Assembly (NCBI RefSeq): GCF_001956295.1
Contig: NZ_MRTD01000002.1
Location: 188,501 to 252,500 of the forward strand
Source of the DNA: Paenibacillus sp. FSL A5-0031
GTDB taxonomy: Bacteria > Bacillota > Bacilli > Paenibacillales > Paenibacillaceae
Direction of reading: 5' to 3'
DNA: 64,000 nucleotides
In this document: piece after piece, positions 8,308-17,193 of the stretch
Numbering within the stretch: the first letter of the stretch is position 1
How the letters are laid out: every line of letters begins with the position of its first letter
Program-made: the position numbers and the translations under genes
The notes under the pieces: model-generated
The model's input: only the letters and a program-made list of their open reading frames with translations
Database searches by the model: none
What the model was told of the DNA's origin: nothing

Positions 8308-8486
8308 TCACCTCTGTTTATTCCATTAGGATAATGTTCATTATACCATATCATCGAGTTTCTATCGACTGCTGGTTTCGATTTACAGCCAGCTAATCAT
8401 GCCCATTTTTACGAACCGCCTCAATCTTCATATGCCAGGCAACCGCCATTGGTTACTGAGCATCCAGCATGAATACTGATTGCAAC

Positions 8487-8520
8487 AAAACCCTGTAAGC
8501 GCAAAGCTGCACTTACAGGG
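8487..8520 (-). terminator. Terminator of ychF
   Basis: Perfect 9-bp arms CCCTGTAAG / CTTACAGGG with a 12-nt loop, followed on the minus strand by TTTTG. It lies 20 nt beyond the ychF stop. Confidence 0.85.
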
Positions 8521-8540
8521 CTCTATTATTCCCCTAATAT

Positions 8541-9641
8541 TTACACGTTAAAACGGAAATGGATAACATCGCCGTCACGAACGACATATTCTTTGCCCTC
8601 AAGACGAACTTGCCCCTTCTCACGAGCCGCTACCATCGAACCCGCAGCTGCAAGATCTGTAAAGGAAACAACCTCAGCACGAATGAATCCACGTTCGAAA
8701 TCGGTATGAATAACGCCAGCCGCCTGCGGCGCTTTTGTTCCACTGCGAATCGTCCATGCGCGAACCTCTTGTACACCTGCTGTGAAGTAAGTGTATAGGC
8801 CAAGCAGTTTGTAAGCCGCACTGATCAAACGGTTCAAGCCCGACTCCGACATGCCAAGCTCCTCAAGGAACATTTCTTTGTCTTCGCCTTCAAGCTCAGC
8901 AATCTCAGCTTCAACCTTCGCGCTGATTGGCACAACTTCAGCACCTTCAGCAGCTGCGAATTCGCGTACTTTTTGTACGTACTCATTGCCGTCTGAATTT
9001 GAAACCTCGTCTTCGCTCACGTTAGCGGCATACAAAACCGTCTTCATTGTCAGCAAATGCAAATCACGAACAAGCAGTTTCTCATCATCGCTCAGCTCTA
9101 GGCTGCGAGCAGGCTTATCGTTGTACAACGCTTCCTTGATGCGTTCAAGCACTTCGATTTCTTGAGCAACTTTTTTGTCTCCGCCCTTAAGGTTTTTACG
9201 GGAGCGTTCAATCTTTTTATCAACCGAATCAATATCCGCCAAAATAAGCTCCAAATTAATCGTTTGAATATCGCTAATTGGATCTACCTTGCCAGATACA
9301 TGCGTAATGTTGTCATCTTGGAAGCAGCGAACCACATGAACAATGGCGTCTACCTCGCGGATATGCGCCAAAAACTTATTGCCCAATCCTTCGCCTTTGC
9401 TCGCACCAGCAACCAAGCCGGCAATATCGACAAACTCAAACGCTGTAGGCACGATGCTCTTAGGAACAACGAGCTCAACCAGCTTGTCCAAACGCTCATC
9501 CGGTACTTCAACAACACCAACGTTAGGATCTATTGTACAAAAAGGATAATTGGCAGATTCTGCTCCTGCTTGCGTAATTGCGTTAAACAATGTTGATTTG
9601 CCGACGTTGGGCAAACCTACTATTCCTGCTTTCAATGCCAT
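8541..9641 (-). CDS. ychF: Redox-regulated ribosome-binding ATPase YchF/OLA1
   Basis: A 366-aa Obg-family P-loop protein (YyaF in B. subtilis). G1 is GLPNVGKST at residues 8-16 and G3 is DIAGLV. The G4 position reads NVSE instead of NKxD, the change that makes YchF prefer ATP over GTP. A coiled-coil insertion (about 125-190) and a C-terminal TGS domain (about 280-366, containing EVRAWTI and [15 protein letters not shown]) complete the family layout. I start at the ATG at 9641, 9 nt after AGGGGTG; this gives the standard length, whereas the frame extends 12 codons further upstream without an RBS. Confidence 0.95.
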   Translation of the reverse strand: MALKAGIVGLPNVGKSTLFNAITQAGAESANYPFCTIDPNVGVVEVPDERLDKLVELVVPKSIVPTAFEFVDIAGLVAGASKGEGLGNKFLAHIREVDAIVHVVRCFQDDNITHVSGKVDPISDIQTINLELILADIDSVDKKIERSRKNLKGGDKKVAQEIEVLERIKEALYNDKPARSLELSDDEKLLVRDLHLLTMKTVLYAANVSEDEVSNSDGNEYVQKVREFAAAEGAEVVPISAKVEAEIAELEGEDKEMFLEELGMSESGLNRLISAAYKLLGLYTYFTAGVQEVRAWTIRSGTKAPQAAGVIHTDFERGFIRAEVVSFTDLAAAGSMVAAREKGQVRLEGKEYVVRDGDVIHFRFNV

Positions 9642-9992
9642 GCTATAAGACACCCCTATTTTCCCGAAAGTAAACAACTCCAGCTATTATACCCCAGCGT
9701 CACCTACTTTGAAAGTGCCATCCGTTAAGCCTAAACGGCATTTGATGGCTTCCTTGGCAAATGAAGACGGTTTTCTGAACAATAAAAGCATTGTAAGTTG
9801 TGAAAACCTATAAAACCCTGCATTTGAACAGTCGTTTGTTTTTAACCCGTTTTATACCCCTAAACGGTATCTTATTTGTGCCTCGCCGCAAGATAGTTAC
9901 TGCTGAGAATGATAAGCCGCGCTGCGGAAATACTATGTTGGCACTGGCTTAAGCTGTGCACGCAAGCACCTAAAATTTGAGGAGGCAAGCTA
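9642..9992. other. Intergenic region, no gene recognised
   Basis: About 350 bp between divergent ychF and the small gene at 9993. It must hold both promoters, but I cannot pick a convincing -35/-10 pair. An imperfect hairpin (CCGTTTA..TAAACGG type) lies near 9721-9745. Confidence 0.5.
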
Positions 9993-10136
9993 ATGGAAAA
10001 TCAGACTCATAAGGGCAATTACAAAGGAACGACGAATATGAAAGCCAAAAATCAAGATATGGCATTCGTAAACGATACCATTGAGGATACAAAATCTGTA
10101 ACAAATTTTACCTCGAAAAAGAAGAAAACAGATTAA
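9993..10136 (+). CDS. 47-aa basic hydrophilic protein of unknown function
   Basis: A small protein starting MENQTHKGNYKG and ending in a KKKKTD tail. It is rich in Lys, Asn and Thr and has no hydrophobic segment, so it is probably soluble. Support comes from an excellent ribosome binding site, GAGGAGG with 7 nt to the ATG, and from a strong terminator starting about 28 bp after the stop. I do not recognise the family. The size and composition recall minor small spore proteins of Bacillales, but no SASP motif is visible, so this is only a suggestion. Confidence 0.68.
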   Translation: MENQTHKGNYKGTTNMKAKNQDMAFVNDTIEDTKSVTNFTSKKKKTD

Positions 10137-10163
10137 AGGATAACTTCCGAGCCCTTATCTATA

Positions 10164-10214
10164 AAAAACCTGGATCTGCAAGCGTATCATCCACTTGTAG
10201 AATCCAGGTTTCTT
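10164..10214. terminator. Bidirectional terminator
   Basis: AAACCTGGAT / ATCCAGGTTT arms with an inner CTGCAAG/CTTGTAG stem; T-rich on the plus exit and A-rich on the other side, giving T on the minus strand. It separates the small gene (plus) from the SLH protein (minus). Confidence 0.85.
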
Positions 10215-10228
10215 GTATTAAGAATACA

Positions 10229-12613
10229 TTACATCCGAAGCGGCGCTTCTTGCAGCTCTGCGCGCGATTGAAGGTAACGGAAAAACGCTACCGATGCTTC
10301 GCCTCGCGTTACTTGTTTCTTAGGCAAAAACTTGCCATCCGATAAGCTCATAATTTTGAGACCGACAACAATGGCTGCCTGCCCCTTATTCTGGATCTGA
10401 TCCGAGTCTTTAAACGAGGCTTTAAAAATATGATCATAATTCGCAAGCGCATTATAACCAAGTGCTCGCACGATCAGCTCAGCCATCTCATCACGGGATA
10501 CTTTACCGCTAGGGTTAAAGGAGCCATCCCCAACATCTATCAAATTTTGTTCCAATGCACTTTCAACATAAACGAAATAGCTGGAATCCGCAGCTACATC
10601 ATTAAATGAGGCTTTACCACCAAGCTGATTACTGAAGGACATCGAGAGCGGTGATACTCCGCTGCTGCGCGCTAGTACCAGCATTTTAATCAGCTCTCCG
10701 CGTGTAACCGCCTCATTGGGACGCACAAGACCATCTTTCACATCAAGCGCTTTGTATGCAACCATTAGTTCAAGCTGACGCTGTGCAAAATGTCCTTCAA
10801 TATCCTTAGCCTTCGGCTTCTCGAGCTGTGTGACATCACCTGTTTCCCGATTTCGCCAGCCGCCCGTCACTGCATCGAGGAACACTGACTCATCCATAAG
10901 CTTAGGCACTAATTGGTAAACTAGTTCTGCCTCTGTCTTTCTATCCACTTCGTCGCCTCTTATTTCGCCTGAAGCAATCATCAACTTATATTTTTCAATT
11001 GTAATTGGCTGCCCGTTCCATGCGAAGCTTTGCACAAGCCGATACGTAAGCTGTGTTCGGTAATAATTCAGCCAGCTGTCAACTGCCTGCTCCTTCTTAA
11101 TCAAGGCAGGAGCCTCAGCTGGATATTCAAAGTTCGACAAATTAGCATCGTAATTTACAACTTCCCCAGTGCTTGAATGAATCGATAAGCTAATGTTGTC
11201 ATATTCAACCACTGCGCCATAGATTTTGTGTACAAAATTGAAATAGTATTGACTAGGTTGCCCTGCGACAATCCCCTCATATTGCTTCGGATCAGGTTTG
11301 ACCAAATATAGCTCATCCGTTAGCCATGGCAGACGTTTCTTAATCGCTTCTACCGCTGCTGTTGACGCTTGCTCTAGCGTCACCTTTGTCCCGCCTGATT
11401 GACTTTGTTCGTTATACATATACGTATTGAAATGGCGAACCTCTCCAGTGCGACCGTTAACGGAAGCTGAAGCTGAGCCCACTTCCTTGCCATCCTTTTT
11501 CACTGTCCAATTCAGCTGCCAATAGGCTTCGGTTTCACCCGTGCTTTCATTGCTATTTTCACTGTAGTTGGAACCATTAAGCTCCACCCCTGCCGGTAGC
11601 GCGAAAGCAGCTTTTACCGCATCTATCGCTTGCTTCTCGGTAACTGCCCCCGCCTTCGGCTTTTCACCTAAAGGTTTCTCGGATATAGGTGTTTCCGATA
11701 TCGTTCCCGCTCTAAAATAATTGTCTCTCGACTGATCCTTTAACTGGCCAGTCACCGCATCGATCGATATAGGCTGAAGCTCGTAACTAAGCAAAGGTTT
11801 CCTTTTCCCCTGCATATTGTAAGGCACGATATAAGCTAACAGTGGAGCTGCTGCTGCTCTCAGCTTTTCATTTGCTTCTGCTGCCGACAGCTTTGCATCT
11901 ACTTTTGGGAAAATAATTGTATCATCCCATTGCAAGGAAAATCTTCGGACATGCCCCTCACTATCCACTTCAAGCTCTATGTAGTTATCTACATAGGGTA
12001 TGTCATTCACCAACCGATCATAACGAATGGAATGCACAACCTCACCCGTTAGCGGTGGACGCAGTTGAACACCATAGTCAGGATTGTATTGAATTTGTCC
12101 TTTATAATCAGCTGCGATTTTATCTATGAATTGGAGCGCAATCTGCTGAGCGGCATCACGTTCAACCTTAAGCGGATACGTTGGTTTGGCAGATGGGTTA
12201 TCGGTATAAGAGTTGAACTCAAGAAGCTGACCTTTATCCGCATGAATACGAACGTAGATGCTTCCCAAATGCTTGCCGTTCACCTTCTTCACGAAATCCA
12301 GTCCCCAAGCATTACGTTTGCCGCTAGCCATCACTTCCATATTAAGACTAGCTCCTTGGAGGATATACTCCTTCGGAATGCTTACATACTGCCTCGCTAG
12401 TGCTTCCGCTTTTTCCTTCGTTATTGCTACATCAACTGGAGCTGCAAATCCTTCTTTCATGATGTCTCCTTCCGACGATGGCACGGCTTTTGCTGCTGCA
12501 TTCGTCACTGCTGGCTTGTTTGAGCTTTCAGCAAATGCCGTTGCTGGCAACATACTCATAAGCATCGCTGTTGATAGCACTACCGCAAGCCTCTTTCGAT
12601 GATTGATCCTCAC
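10229..12613 (-). CDS. Cell-surface YcdB/YcdC-domain protein with SLH anchor
   Basis: A 794-aa exported protein. An N-terminal signal peptide (about 1-30, ending ATAFAES) is followed by several YcdB/YcdC-type PepSY-like units (about 50-590) with repeated TGEV(R/V)xxNxY/D signatures. Three S-layer homology domains follow (about 600-650, 670-725, 735-785), the second with FNPSGKVSRDEMAELIVRAL. SLH domains bind pyruvylated secondary cell-wall polymers. PepSY-like units often modulate extracellular proteases, so a surface protease-control role is possible but unproven. I start at the GTG at 12613, 8 nt after GGAGG; the frame continues upstream to a TTG that overlaps the RBS. It appears monocistronic. 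Confidence 0.85.
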   Translation of the reverse strand: MRINHRKRLAVVLSTAMLMSMLPATAFAESSNKPAVTNAAAKAVPSSEGDIMKEGFAAPVDVAITKEKAEALARQYVSIPKEYILQGASLNMEVMASGKRNAWGLDFVKKVNGKHLGSIYVRIHADKGQLLEFNSYTDNPSAKPTYPLKVERDAAQQIALQFIDKIAADYKGQIQYNPDYGVQLRPPLTGEVVHSIRYDRLVNDIPYVDNYIELEVDSEGHVRRFSLQWDDTIIFPKVDAKLSAAEANEKLRAAAAPLLAYIVPYNMQGKRKPLLSYELQPISIDAVTGQLKDQSRDNYFRAGTISETPISEKPLGEKPKAGAVTEKQAIDAVKAAFALPAGVELNGSNYSENSNESTGETEAYWQLNWTVKKDGKEVGSASASVNGRTGEVRHFNTYMYNEQSQSGGTKVTLEQASTAAVEAIKKRLPWLTDELYLVKPDPKQYEGIVAGQPSQYYFNFVHKIYGAVVEYDNISLSIHSSTGEVVNYDANLSNFEYPAEAPALIKKEQAVDSWLNYYRTQLTYRLVQSFAWNGQPITIEKYKLMIASGEIRGDEVDRKTEAELVYQLVPKLMDESVFLDAVTGGWRNRETGDVTQLEKPKAKDIEGHFAQRQLELMVAYKALDVKDGLVRPNEAVTRGELIKMLVLARSSGVSPLSMSFSNQLGGKASFNDVAADSSYFVYVESALEQNLIDVGDGSFNPSGKVSRDEMAELIVRALGYNALANYDHIFKASFKDSDQIQNKGQAAIVVGLKIMSLSDGKFLPKKQVTRGEASVAFFRYLQSRAELQEAPLRM

Positions 12614-12690
12614 TGCTTCACCCTCCAATGCTTTTCCAATTTATTCATAAATTAGACGCGCCATACATTGTGGAAGTTGCACAATAAGCG

Positions 12691-12731
12691 AAAAAAGACT
12701 GCCCAAGGCGCTTGTCCTTTAGGCAGTCTTT
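12691..12731 (-). terminator. Terminator of the glycosylation operon
   Basis: AAGACTGCC / GGCAGTCTT arms, followed on the minus strand by TTTTTT. It lies 22 nt after the GT39-like gene stop. Confidence 0.88.
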
Positions 12732-12752
12732 GATAATATACAGTTAAAACTG

Positions 12753-14015
12753 CTACGCCGTTTTTCTACGTTCAATATATGCCCATATTTTTTGCAAAAT
12801 ATAAATACCGAGCCAAGAGAACAATATAATAAACAGGGGCATAACGGTAAAGTTATATCGATATTCCGGTACGAATACAAGTCTAATCATCGTCATGACG
12901 AAGATGACTACCGCCAGCATGGCTGCAGGATGTCTCCATCTCCATATCAGCGCAAGCAGAGGAATAATCGTGCTGTATATAATCAATACATGCAAGTATG
13001 CTACCTTCGGATAGGCATGGTACATAGGAGAATGTCCTGAGCCGAAGAACATATGCGTATAAGTATATTTAAGCTTTCCTACCGTATACCATTTTACATA
13101 TTTCCAGGTTTGCTGCGTGAATCCGGCCTTGATGCGCGCCCATGCAACCTCATCCTGCGTCAATCCCGTTGGATCAACGATCTTGTCTGTATAATCTTTA
13201 TTTGGATAAGTACCCGCTTTGAACGGATTGGACTGGGAAGCAGTCAATACAAATTCATTTAATGAAACGACATTTCTTATCCACCAAGGAAGCATCGTAG
13301 CCGATAAGCACAGTCCCGTAATAATACCCATTAATAGAACTTTTTTGAAAATAGCCCATTTGGATATAACCTCGGTCTGCACACCCGATTTCTTCTTGAA
13401 CCATTTCTGCAGCAAAAACACTCCGTACAAAGGAACAAAAATCGGTAAAAATTCCGCTCTAACAAGTACGGTGAGCCCTAACAAGATACCCGCAAGCGCA
13501 GCATCGCGCTTTCGTTCGGTACGAAAGGCATATAACTGCATAGACAGATAGGCCATTAAGAGAAATAATGCGAGCGTTTCTGTGAGAACTGCTCCATTTG
13601 CCCAAATGAAGGGATGATAAATTGCACTAATAAAAAACGCTACAATTGCAACCCATTTGTTTCTTGTTGCCTGCATCGCAATCATATAAATGATAATGAG
13701 TGTAGCCATGCTAATTAACACCTGTACCCAACGAATAAGCGGGAACGGCTCTACGCCGATTTGATCAGCCACCAAATACATACCCGTCATAAAAAGTGGA
13801 TAACCCGGTGTTACCCTTGCATTTGAAACCTCTTCCTTGTAGGCGTAAATGCCTTCATCAAGCAACCGGTGCACCATCTCATCGTAATACTTCGAATCAT
13901 GTGAAATGTTATGTTTGACCGATGTAAGAAAATCAACCCTCAGCCACAAGGCAAGCATAAAAATAAGAACGATCGCTATCGTCCATGCTTTGTTTTTCCT
14001 AACCCATTCCACCAC
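12753..14015 (-). CDS. GT39/PMT-like membrane glycosyltransferase
   Basis: A 420-aa polytopic membrane protein with roughly ten hydrophobic segments. The first extracytoplasmic loop carries HDSKYYDEM and ARVTPGYPLF, resembling the acidic catalytic loop of GT-C enzymes (ArnT/PMT type) that move a sugar from a polyprenyl phosphate to an acceptor on the outer membrane face. The start GTG at 14015 sits 10 nt after GGGGAGG; the open frame runs back to 14057 into the preceding gene. It is the last gene of an operon with GT2, DUF2304 and an SMR-like protein. The acceptor is unknown (wall polymer, teichoic acid or surface protein). Confidence 0.85.
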   Translation of the reverse strand: MVEWVRKNKAWTIAIVLIFMLALWLRVDFLTSVKHNISHDSKYYDEMVHRLLDEGIYAYKEEVSNARVTPGYPLFMTGMYLVADQIGVEPFPLIRWVQVLISMATLIIIYMIAMQATRNKWVAIVAFFISAIYHPFIWANGAVLTETLALFLLMAYLSMQLYAFRTERKRDAALAGILLGLTVLVRAEFLPIFVPLYGVFLLQKWFKKKSGVQTEVISKWAIFKKVLLMGIITGLCLSATMLPWWIRNVVSLNEFVLTASQSNPFKAGTYPNKDYTDKIVDPTGLTQDEVAWARIKAGFTQQTWKYVKWYTVGKLKYTYTHMFFGSGHSPMYHAYPKVAYLHVLIIYSTIIPLLALIWRWRHPAAMLAVVIFVMTMIRLVFVPEYRYNFTVMPLFIILFSWLGIYILQKIWAYIERRKTA

Positions 14016-14047
14016 GTAAATTGATCCTCCCCAATGTTGAAAGCGGC

Positions 14048-14392
14048 TTATTTCCAAGCGAGTACGATTACACCCGCCAAAATAATAGCTGCGCCTATCC
14101 AGCGCTGCAGCGGTACCGATTCGTTAAATATAAATACAGCTGCAACCAGCGCTATTACATAAGCCAAGCTTTGCAGCGGATAGGCAAGGCTAAGCGGCAG
14201 CTTCTTAAGTACGTACAACCAAAGAACGGTAGCAATTCCGTACAAAACAAGTCCTGACCATATATGAGGCGACCACAATAACGATACCCATGTGTCGCCT
14301 TTCGCCGTATCCATTTTGTTCATTCCTGTTTTCCACAATAATTGGCCAGAAACAAGCAGCAAAATATTAAAAAACAATATGATATATGCCAT
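14048..14392 (-). CDS. SMR/EmrE-like four-helix protein, candidate lipid-sugar flippase
   Basis: A 114-aa protein with four hydrophobic helices. The first has SGQLLWKTGM in place of the SMR glutamate motif; the last ends GAAIILAGVIVLAWK. Small SMR-like proteins beside GT2 and GT-C genes resemble ArnE/ArnF-type subunits that flip undecaprenyl-phosphate sugars. The start ATG overlaps the DUF2304 stop by one base (TAATG), showing translational coupling. Drug efflux is less likely because the usual membrane Glu is missing and the context is glycosylation. Confidence 0.78.
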   Translation of the reverse strand: MAYIILFFNILLLVSGQLLWKTGMNKMDTAKGDTWVSLLWSPHIWSGLVLYGIATVLWLYVLKKLPLSLAYPLQSLAYVIALVAAVFIFNESVPLQRWIGAAIILAGVIVLAWK

Positions 14393-14736
14393 TATGAATC
14401 CGACCTTTTGCGTTCATGCAGCTCGTGATGTAAAATTCCAAGCTCTTGTGTAAGACGAATAACCTTCTCCGACAATTTGGATACAATGACTGTAAGATGC
14501 AAAATAAGCATAATACAAAATAAAATTCCGACTAGGAAAAGCAGCGCCGGGGCATAAGCAATACCAATCGCGTGGGCCAGCGTATCAATAATCTGGACGC
14601 GCACGGACAATATCAGCATCACTACACCAAACAAAAGCCAGAGCATTGAATACTGCTCACGGAGCAATCTCCGGTTAATCAACATAATCAGCACGAACAA
14701 AAAAACCACACTTGTGATAATCCACAAGGCTTGCAT
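14392..14736 (-). CDS. DUF2304-family membrane protein
   Basis: A 114-aa protein with three hydrophobic segments (about 3-20, 32-50 and 66-88) and a charged C-terminal helix (about 88-114). The pattern, with RRLLREQYSMLWLLFGVVML, matches DUF2304 proteins, which occur next to polyprenyl-phosphate glycosyltransferases. The biochemical role is unknown; a scaffold or stabiliser for the GT2 enzyme is one option. The RBS AAGGAGG lies 7 nt before the ATG. It is coupled to the next gene by a TAATG overlap. Confidence 0.8.
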   Translation of the reverse strand: MQALWIITSVVFLFVLIMLINRRLLREQYSMLWLLFGVVMLILSVRVQIIDTLAHAIGIAYAPALLFLVGILFCIMLILHLTVIVSKLSEKVIRLTQELGILHHELHERKRSDS

Positions 14737-14787
14737 GGTGTATCCTCCTTAAAGTTTGCAGAGCAAACTCTCATCGTAAGCATTTTT

Positions 14788-15570
14788 CTAAGATTGAACC
14801 TCGACTGGCTTCGTTGCTTTCAAGCTGCGAATGAATAGCGACAATGTTACCTTAACCATATAATAAACCGAACGCATCGCATTTATTGATGACGTACCAC
14901 CTGTACGTGCTTCCATAACGACTGCCACCTCGCTTGTACGCAATCCGCTGCGATGAATAAGCACGATGGAATCCACTTCTGGATAGTCTGTCGCATAATC
15001 GCTTTGGAATACAGCAATCGCACGTTTATTTGCAGCGCGGAACCCTGAGGTTACGTCCAGCACACGCTTGCGTGTCATTGCAGTAACAATAGTAGATAAA
15101 ATCTTGATACCAACTCTGCGCGTTGCGGAGGACAAGAAGCCGGTTTGTTCAATAAAACGTGAACCAATCGCCAAATCCGCTTTCCCGCTTAGCACGGGAT
15201 CCAAAATCAAATGAAGCTGCTCCGCCTTATGCTGACCGTCTCCGTCCACTTGAACGGCTACATCATAGTCATAACGGTGGGCATAACGATATCCCGTCTG
15301 CATAGCTCCGCCGATGCCCAAATTGGTCGGAAGTGTAATAACAGAAGCACCGTTCGCTTCAGCCACTTCACGTGTACGGTCTTTGGAGCCATCATTAATG
15401 ACCAGAATATGAGCAGTTGGGCAATGTGTCTTCACATCATGTATCACATGGCTTATGCTGTGTTCTTCATTATAAGCCGGTATAATGATCAAAATTTTTG
15501 AAGATGTCATACCTTGCCGCAGGGACTCACCGGTAACCGTTTTGTCCTTTTTCGTACTGACTGCGTTCAC
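14788..15570 (-). CDS. GT2-family polyprenyl-phosphate glycosyltransferase (DPM1-like)
   Basis: A 260-aa soluble or membrane-associated GT-A enzyme. ILIIIPAYNEE opens the fold (about residue 27), VINDGSKDRT follows, and the metal/nucleotide motif VDGDGQHK sits near residue 103. There are no C-terminal membrane helices, as in DPM1-like enzymes that load a sugar onto undecaprenyl phosphate. First gene of the glycosylation operon, supplying the donor for the flippase and the GT39-like transferase. The start GTG at 15570 has GGAG 10 nt upstream; an ATG at 15510 (MTSSKILIIIPAY) is an alternative with a weaker RBS. Confidence 0.87.
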   Translation of the reverse strand: MNAVSTKKDKTVTGESLRQGMTSSKILIIIPAYNEEHSISHVIHDVKTHCPTAHILVINDGSKDRTREVAEANGASVITLPTNLGIGGAMQTGYRYAHRYDYDVAVQVDGDGQHKAEQLHLILDPVLSGKADLAIGSRFIEQTGFLSSATRRVGIKILSTIVTAMTRKRVLDVTSGFRAANKRAIAVFQSDYATDYPEVDSIVLIHRSGLRTSEVAVVMEARTGGTSSINAMRSVYYMVKVTLSLFIRSLKATKPVEVQS

Positions 15571-15777
15571 TACATCACCACTCCATAAATCAAAGTTAGG
15601 GCACGCTGCTGCGTACAATTATTTTTAATTCTACTAACTAAATTAGTATAAAGCAACAGATAAGGTTGGTATAAACGCTTATTATTTCCTTAACATTTGC
15701 TTAATTAGGTCGAATTTTACATTCACACTTACTCCCTTTTATACCAATATTATCTTATTGAAAATGAGAGTTTCCAG

Positions 15778-15827
15778 AAAAAAAATATCGCCTGACACCA
15801 GTTGCTCACTGATACCAGACGATATTA
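15778..15827 (-). terminator. Terminator of trxA
   Basis: ATATCG(C)CTG / CAG(A)CGATAT arms, then a run of about eight T on the minus strand, starting 28 nt after the trxA stop. Confidence 0.85.
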
Positions 15828-15854
15828 AGACGGTTATTTATTACAAAATGTTGC

Positions 15855-16166
15855 TTACATTTGGCCGGAAATTTTTGCTTTCAAAGCATCTTTGGATTGT
15901 ACGCCAACCATTTTGTCAACGGGTTGACCGTCTTTGAACAAAATCAATGTTGGGATACTCATAACGCCGAATTGTGAAGCAAGTTCTGGCTGCTCGTCAA
16001 CGTTAATTTTAGCAATTACTGCTTGGCCTTCCAGCTCAGCAGAAAGCTCCTCAACGATTGGTAGCTGCATTTTGCAAGGTCCACACCAAGGTGCCCAGAA
16101 ATCTACAAGGGAAACGCCGTTTTGAATGGACTCGTTAAAGTTTTCTTTCGTCAATGCTACTGCCAT
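15855..16166 (-). CDS. trxA: Thioredoxin
   Basis: A 103-aa thioredoxin with the classical WCGPC active site in FWAPWCGPCK (about residues 27-35) and the cis-Pro loop SIPTLILFKDG. It reduces protein disulfides using electrons from thioredoxin reductase. I take the ATG at 16166 (MAVALTKENF), which has AGAGG 9 nt upstream and gives the standard length; the frame also allows a start at 16184. An Rrf2-type regulator lies 74 bp upstream on the same strand, but each seems to have its own signals. Confidence 0.95.
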   Translation of the reverse strand: MAVALTKENFNESIQNGVSLVDFWAPWCGPCKMQLPIVEELSAELEGQAVIAKINVDEQPELASQFGVMSIPTLILFKDGQPVDKMVGVQSKDALKAKISGQM

Positions 16167-16239
16167 TTCAATCATCCTCTCCAAACAATGTGTATGATAA
16201 AGGGAATACCCGTCTCACCGTTAAATGAAACATCATTTG

Positions 16240-16659
16240 CTAACCGCATGCGTGAATTTGCTTCAACACATCCTGAATCGTAATCGCGCTAAAATGACTT
16301 TCCAGCTGCTTCTCCGCTGTACAAAATATGCCGAACATCACTTGATTCATATTCGACCCAACAACACAATCCATCTCTGGGTTGCCCGAGCACCAGCTCG
16401 GAATTAGCGAGCCTTGTGCCATCACGCGATAGATATCGGCAAGTGTTACCACATTCGGGTCAATCGTCAGCCTATAGCCGCCTCCTGAGCCTTCACGGGT
16501 ATCTACATATCCACTGCGGCGCAAACCACCCATTACCTTGCGAACACGAGCAGAATGTGTGCCGACATTCTCGGCGATCATATCGCTGCTAGCCATTCTT
16601 TCCGGTAAATAAGCCAAGTAAACGAGACTGTGTACGGCAATCGTAAATTCGCTGTTCAC
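16240..16659 (-). CDS. Rrf2-family transcriptional regulator
   Basis: A 139-aa winged-helix regulator. The HTH lies in residues 25-60 (SSDMIAENVGTHSARVRKVMGGLRRSG) with the typical wing GSGGGYRL. Two Cys near 90 and 98 (SWCSGNPEMDCVVG) sit where Rrf2 proteins bind an Fe-S cluster or sense thiols; the spacing resembles YwnA/SaiR-like redox sensors rather than the three-Cys IscR type. An inverted repeat ACTGTAA-N9-TTACAGT lies 24 bp upstream and is a good autoregulatory operator. Next to trxA, which fits a thiol-stress role, but the regulon is unknown. Confidence 0.88.
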   Translation of the reverse strand: MNSEFTIAVHSLVYLAYLPERMASSDMIAENVGTHSARVRKVMGGLRRSGYVDTREGSGGGYRLTIDPNVVTLADIYRVMAQGSLIPSWCSGNPEMDCVVGSNMNQVMFGIFCTAEKQLESHFSAITIQDVLKQIHACG

Positions 16660-16683
16660 TGTTTAAGGGCCTCCCTGCTTTAT

Positions 16684-16706
16684 ACTGTAATTTTATCCGT
16701 TACAGT
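16684..16706. promoter_or_regulatory. Inverted-repeat operator, ACTGTAA-N9-TTACAGT
   Basis: Perfect 7-bp arms, 24 bp upstream of the Rrf2 gene start, where an autorepressor would bind. Assignment to this regulator is by position and symmetry only. Confidence 0.65.
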
Positions 16707-16925
16707 TAAGTTTGTCAATAGGTCAGGTCGCCATCTCGCTTTCTTAGGATACGGCAGGAGCAATCACGTTATTCCCCAACAGATTTTGGATTAAAGGCAA
16801 ATGTTTTTTTAGGTTTTCTGTCATGTTTGAAGGCTTCTGCTGAATAAATATGAAAGGTGCATCCTTATTTGATTTGAACGTATAAGAAAACATTCAAATC
16901 CAATGGGCACATGGCTTCCTACACT

Positions 16926-16944
16926 AGTTTTACAATGTAAAACT
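16926..16944. promoter_or_regulatory. 19-bp perfect palindrome before a small gene
   Basis: AGTTTTACA-A-TGTAAAACT has 9-bp arms around one base and ends about 3 nt before the AAGGAGGTG Shine-Dalgarno of the gene at 16963. A second inverted repeat with arms GATTTGAA / TTCAAATC lies at 16871-16900. It could be an operator or a hairpin in the leader; I cannot name the regulator. Confidence 0.6.
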
Positions 16945-16962
16945 TTAAGGAGGTGACGCATA

Positions 16963-17172
16963 ATGGCGTTATTTTGGAATCGATGGGTAGTCATTCGTAC
17001 GGAAGGGGGTTCTAGATCGGAGCTCATAGACCGATTGGAAGCTCATTTCAAAACTAATGGATTGAAAACCAAAATCACCATTGAGGGCAATTCCTTGAAA
17101 CGGATTCATGTGCTTAAAAAGGATGCCGATCTCGCCAAGACGCTGCTGGACGCGTTTGACGAGGAGCATTAA
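16963..17172 (+). CDS. 69-aa protein of unknown function
   Basis: A small soluble protein beginning MALFWNRWVVIRT. The residues suggest a beta-alpha-beta-beta-alpha layout: strand at VVIRTEG, helix ELIDRLEAHFKTNG, strands KTKITIEG and KRIHVLKK, then helix ADLAKTLLDAFDEE. This resembles small ligand-binding folds such as DUF2007-type signal-transducing proteins, but I would not assign it. The Shine-Dalgarno AAGGAGGTG is near-perfect, 7 nt before the ATG, so expression is likely strong. A palindrome in the leader suggests regulation. It stands alone between minus-strand genes. Confidence 0.75.
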   Translation: MALFWNRWVVIRTEGGSRSELIDRLEAHFKTNGLKTKITIEGNSLKRIHVLKKDADLAKTLLDAFDEEH

Positions 17173-17193
17173 GATGTGCGGCAAAGCTTTGCC

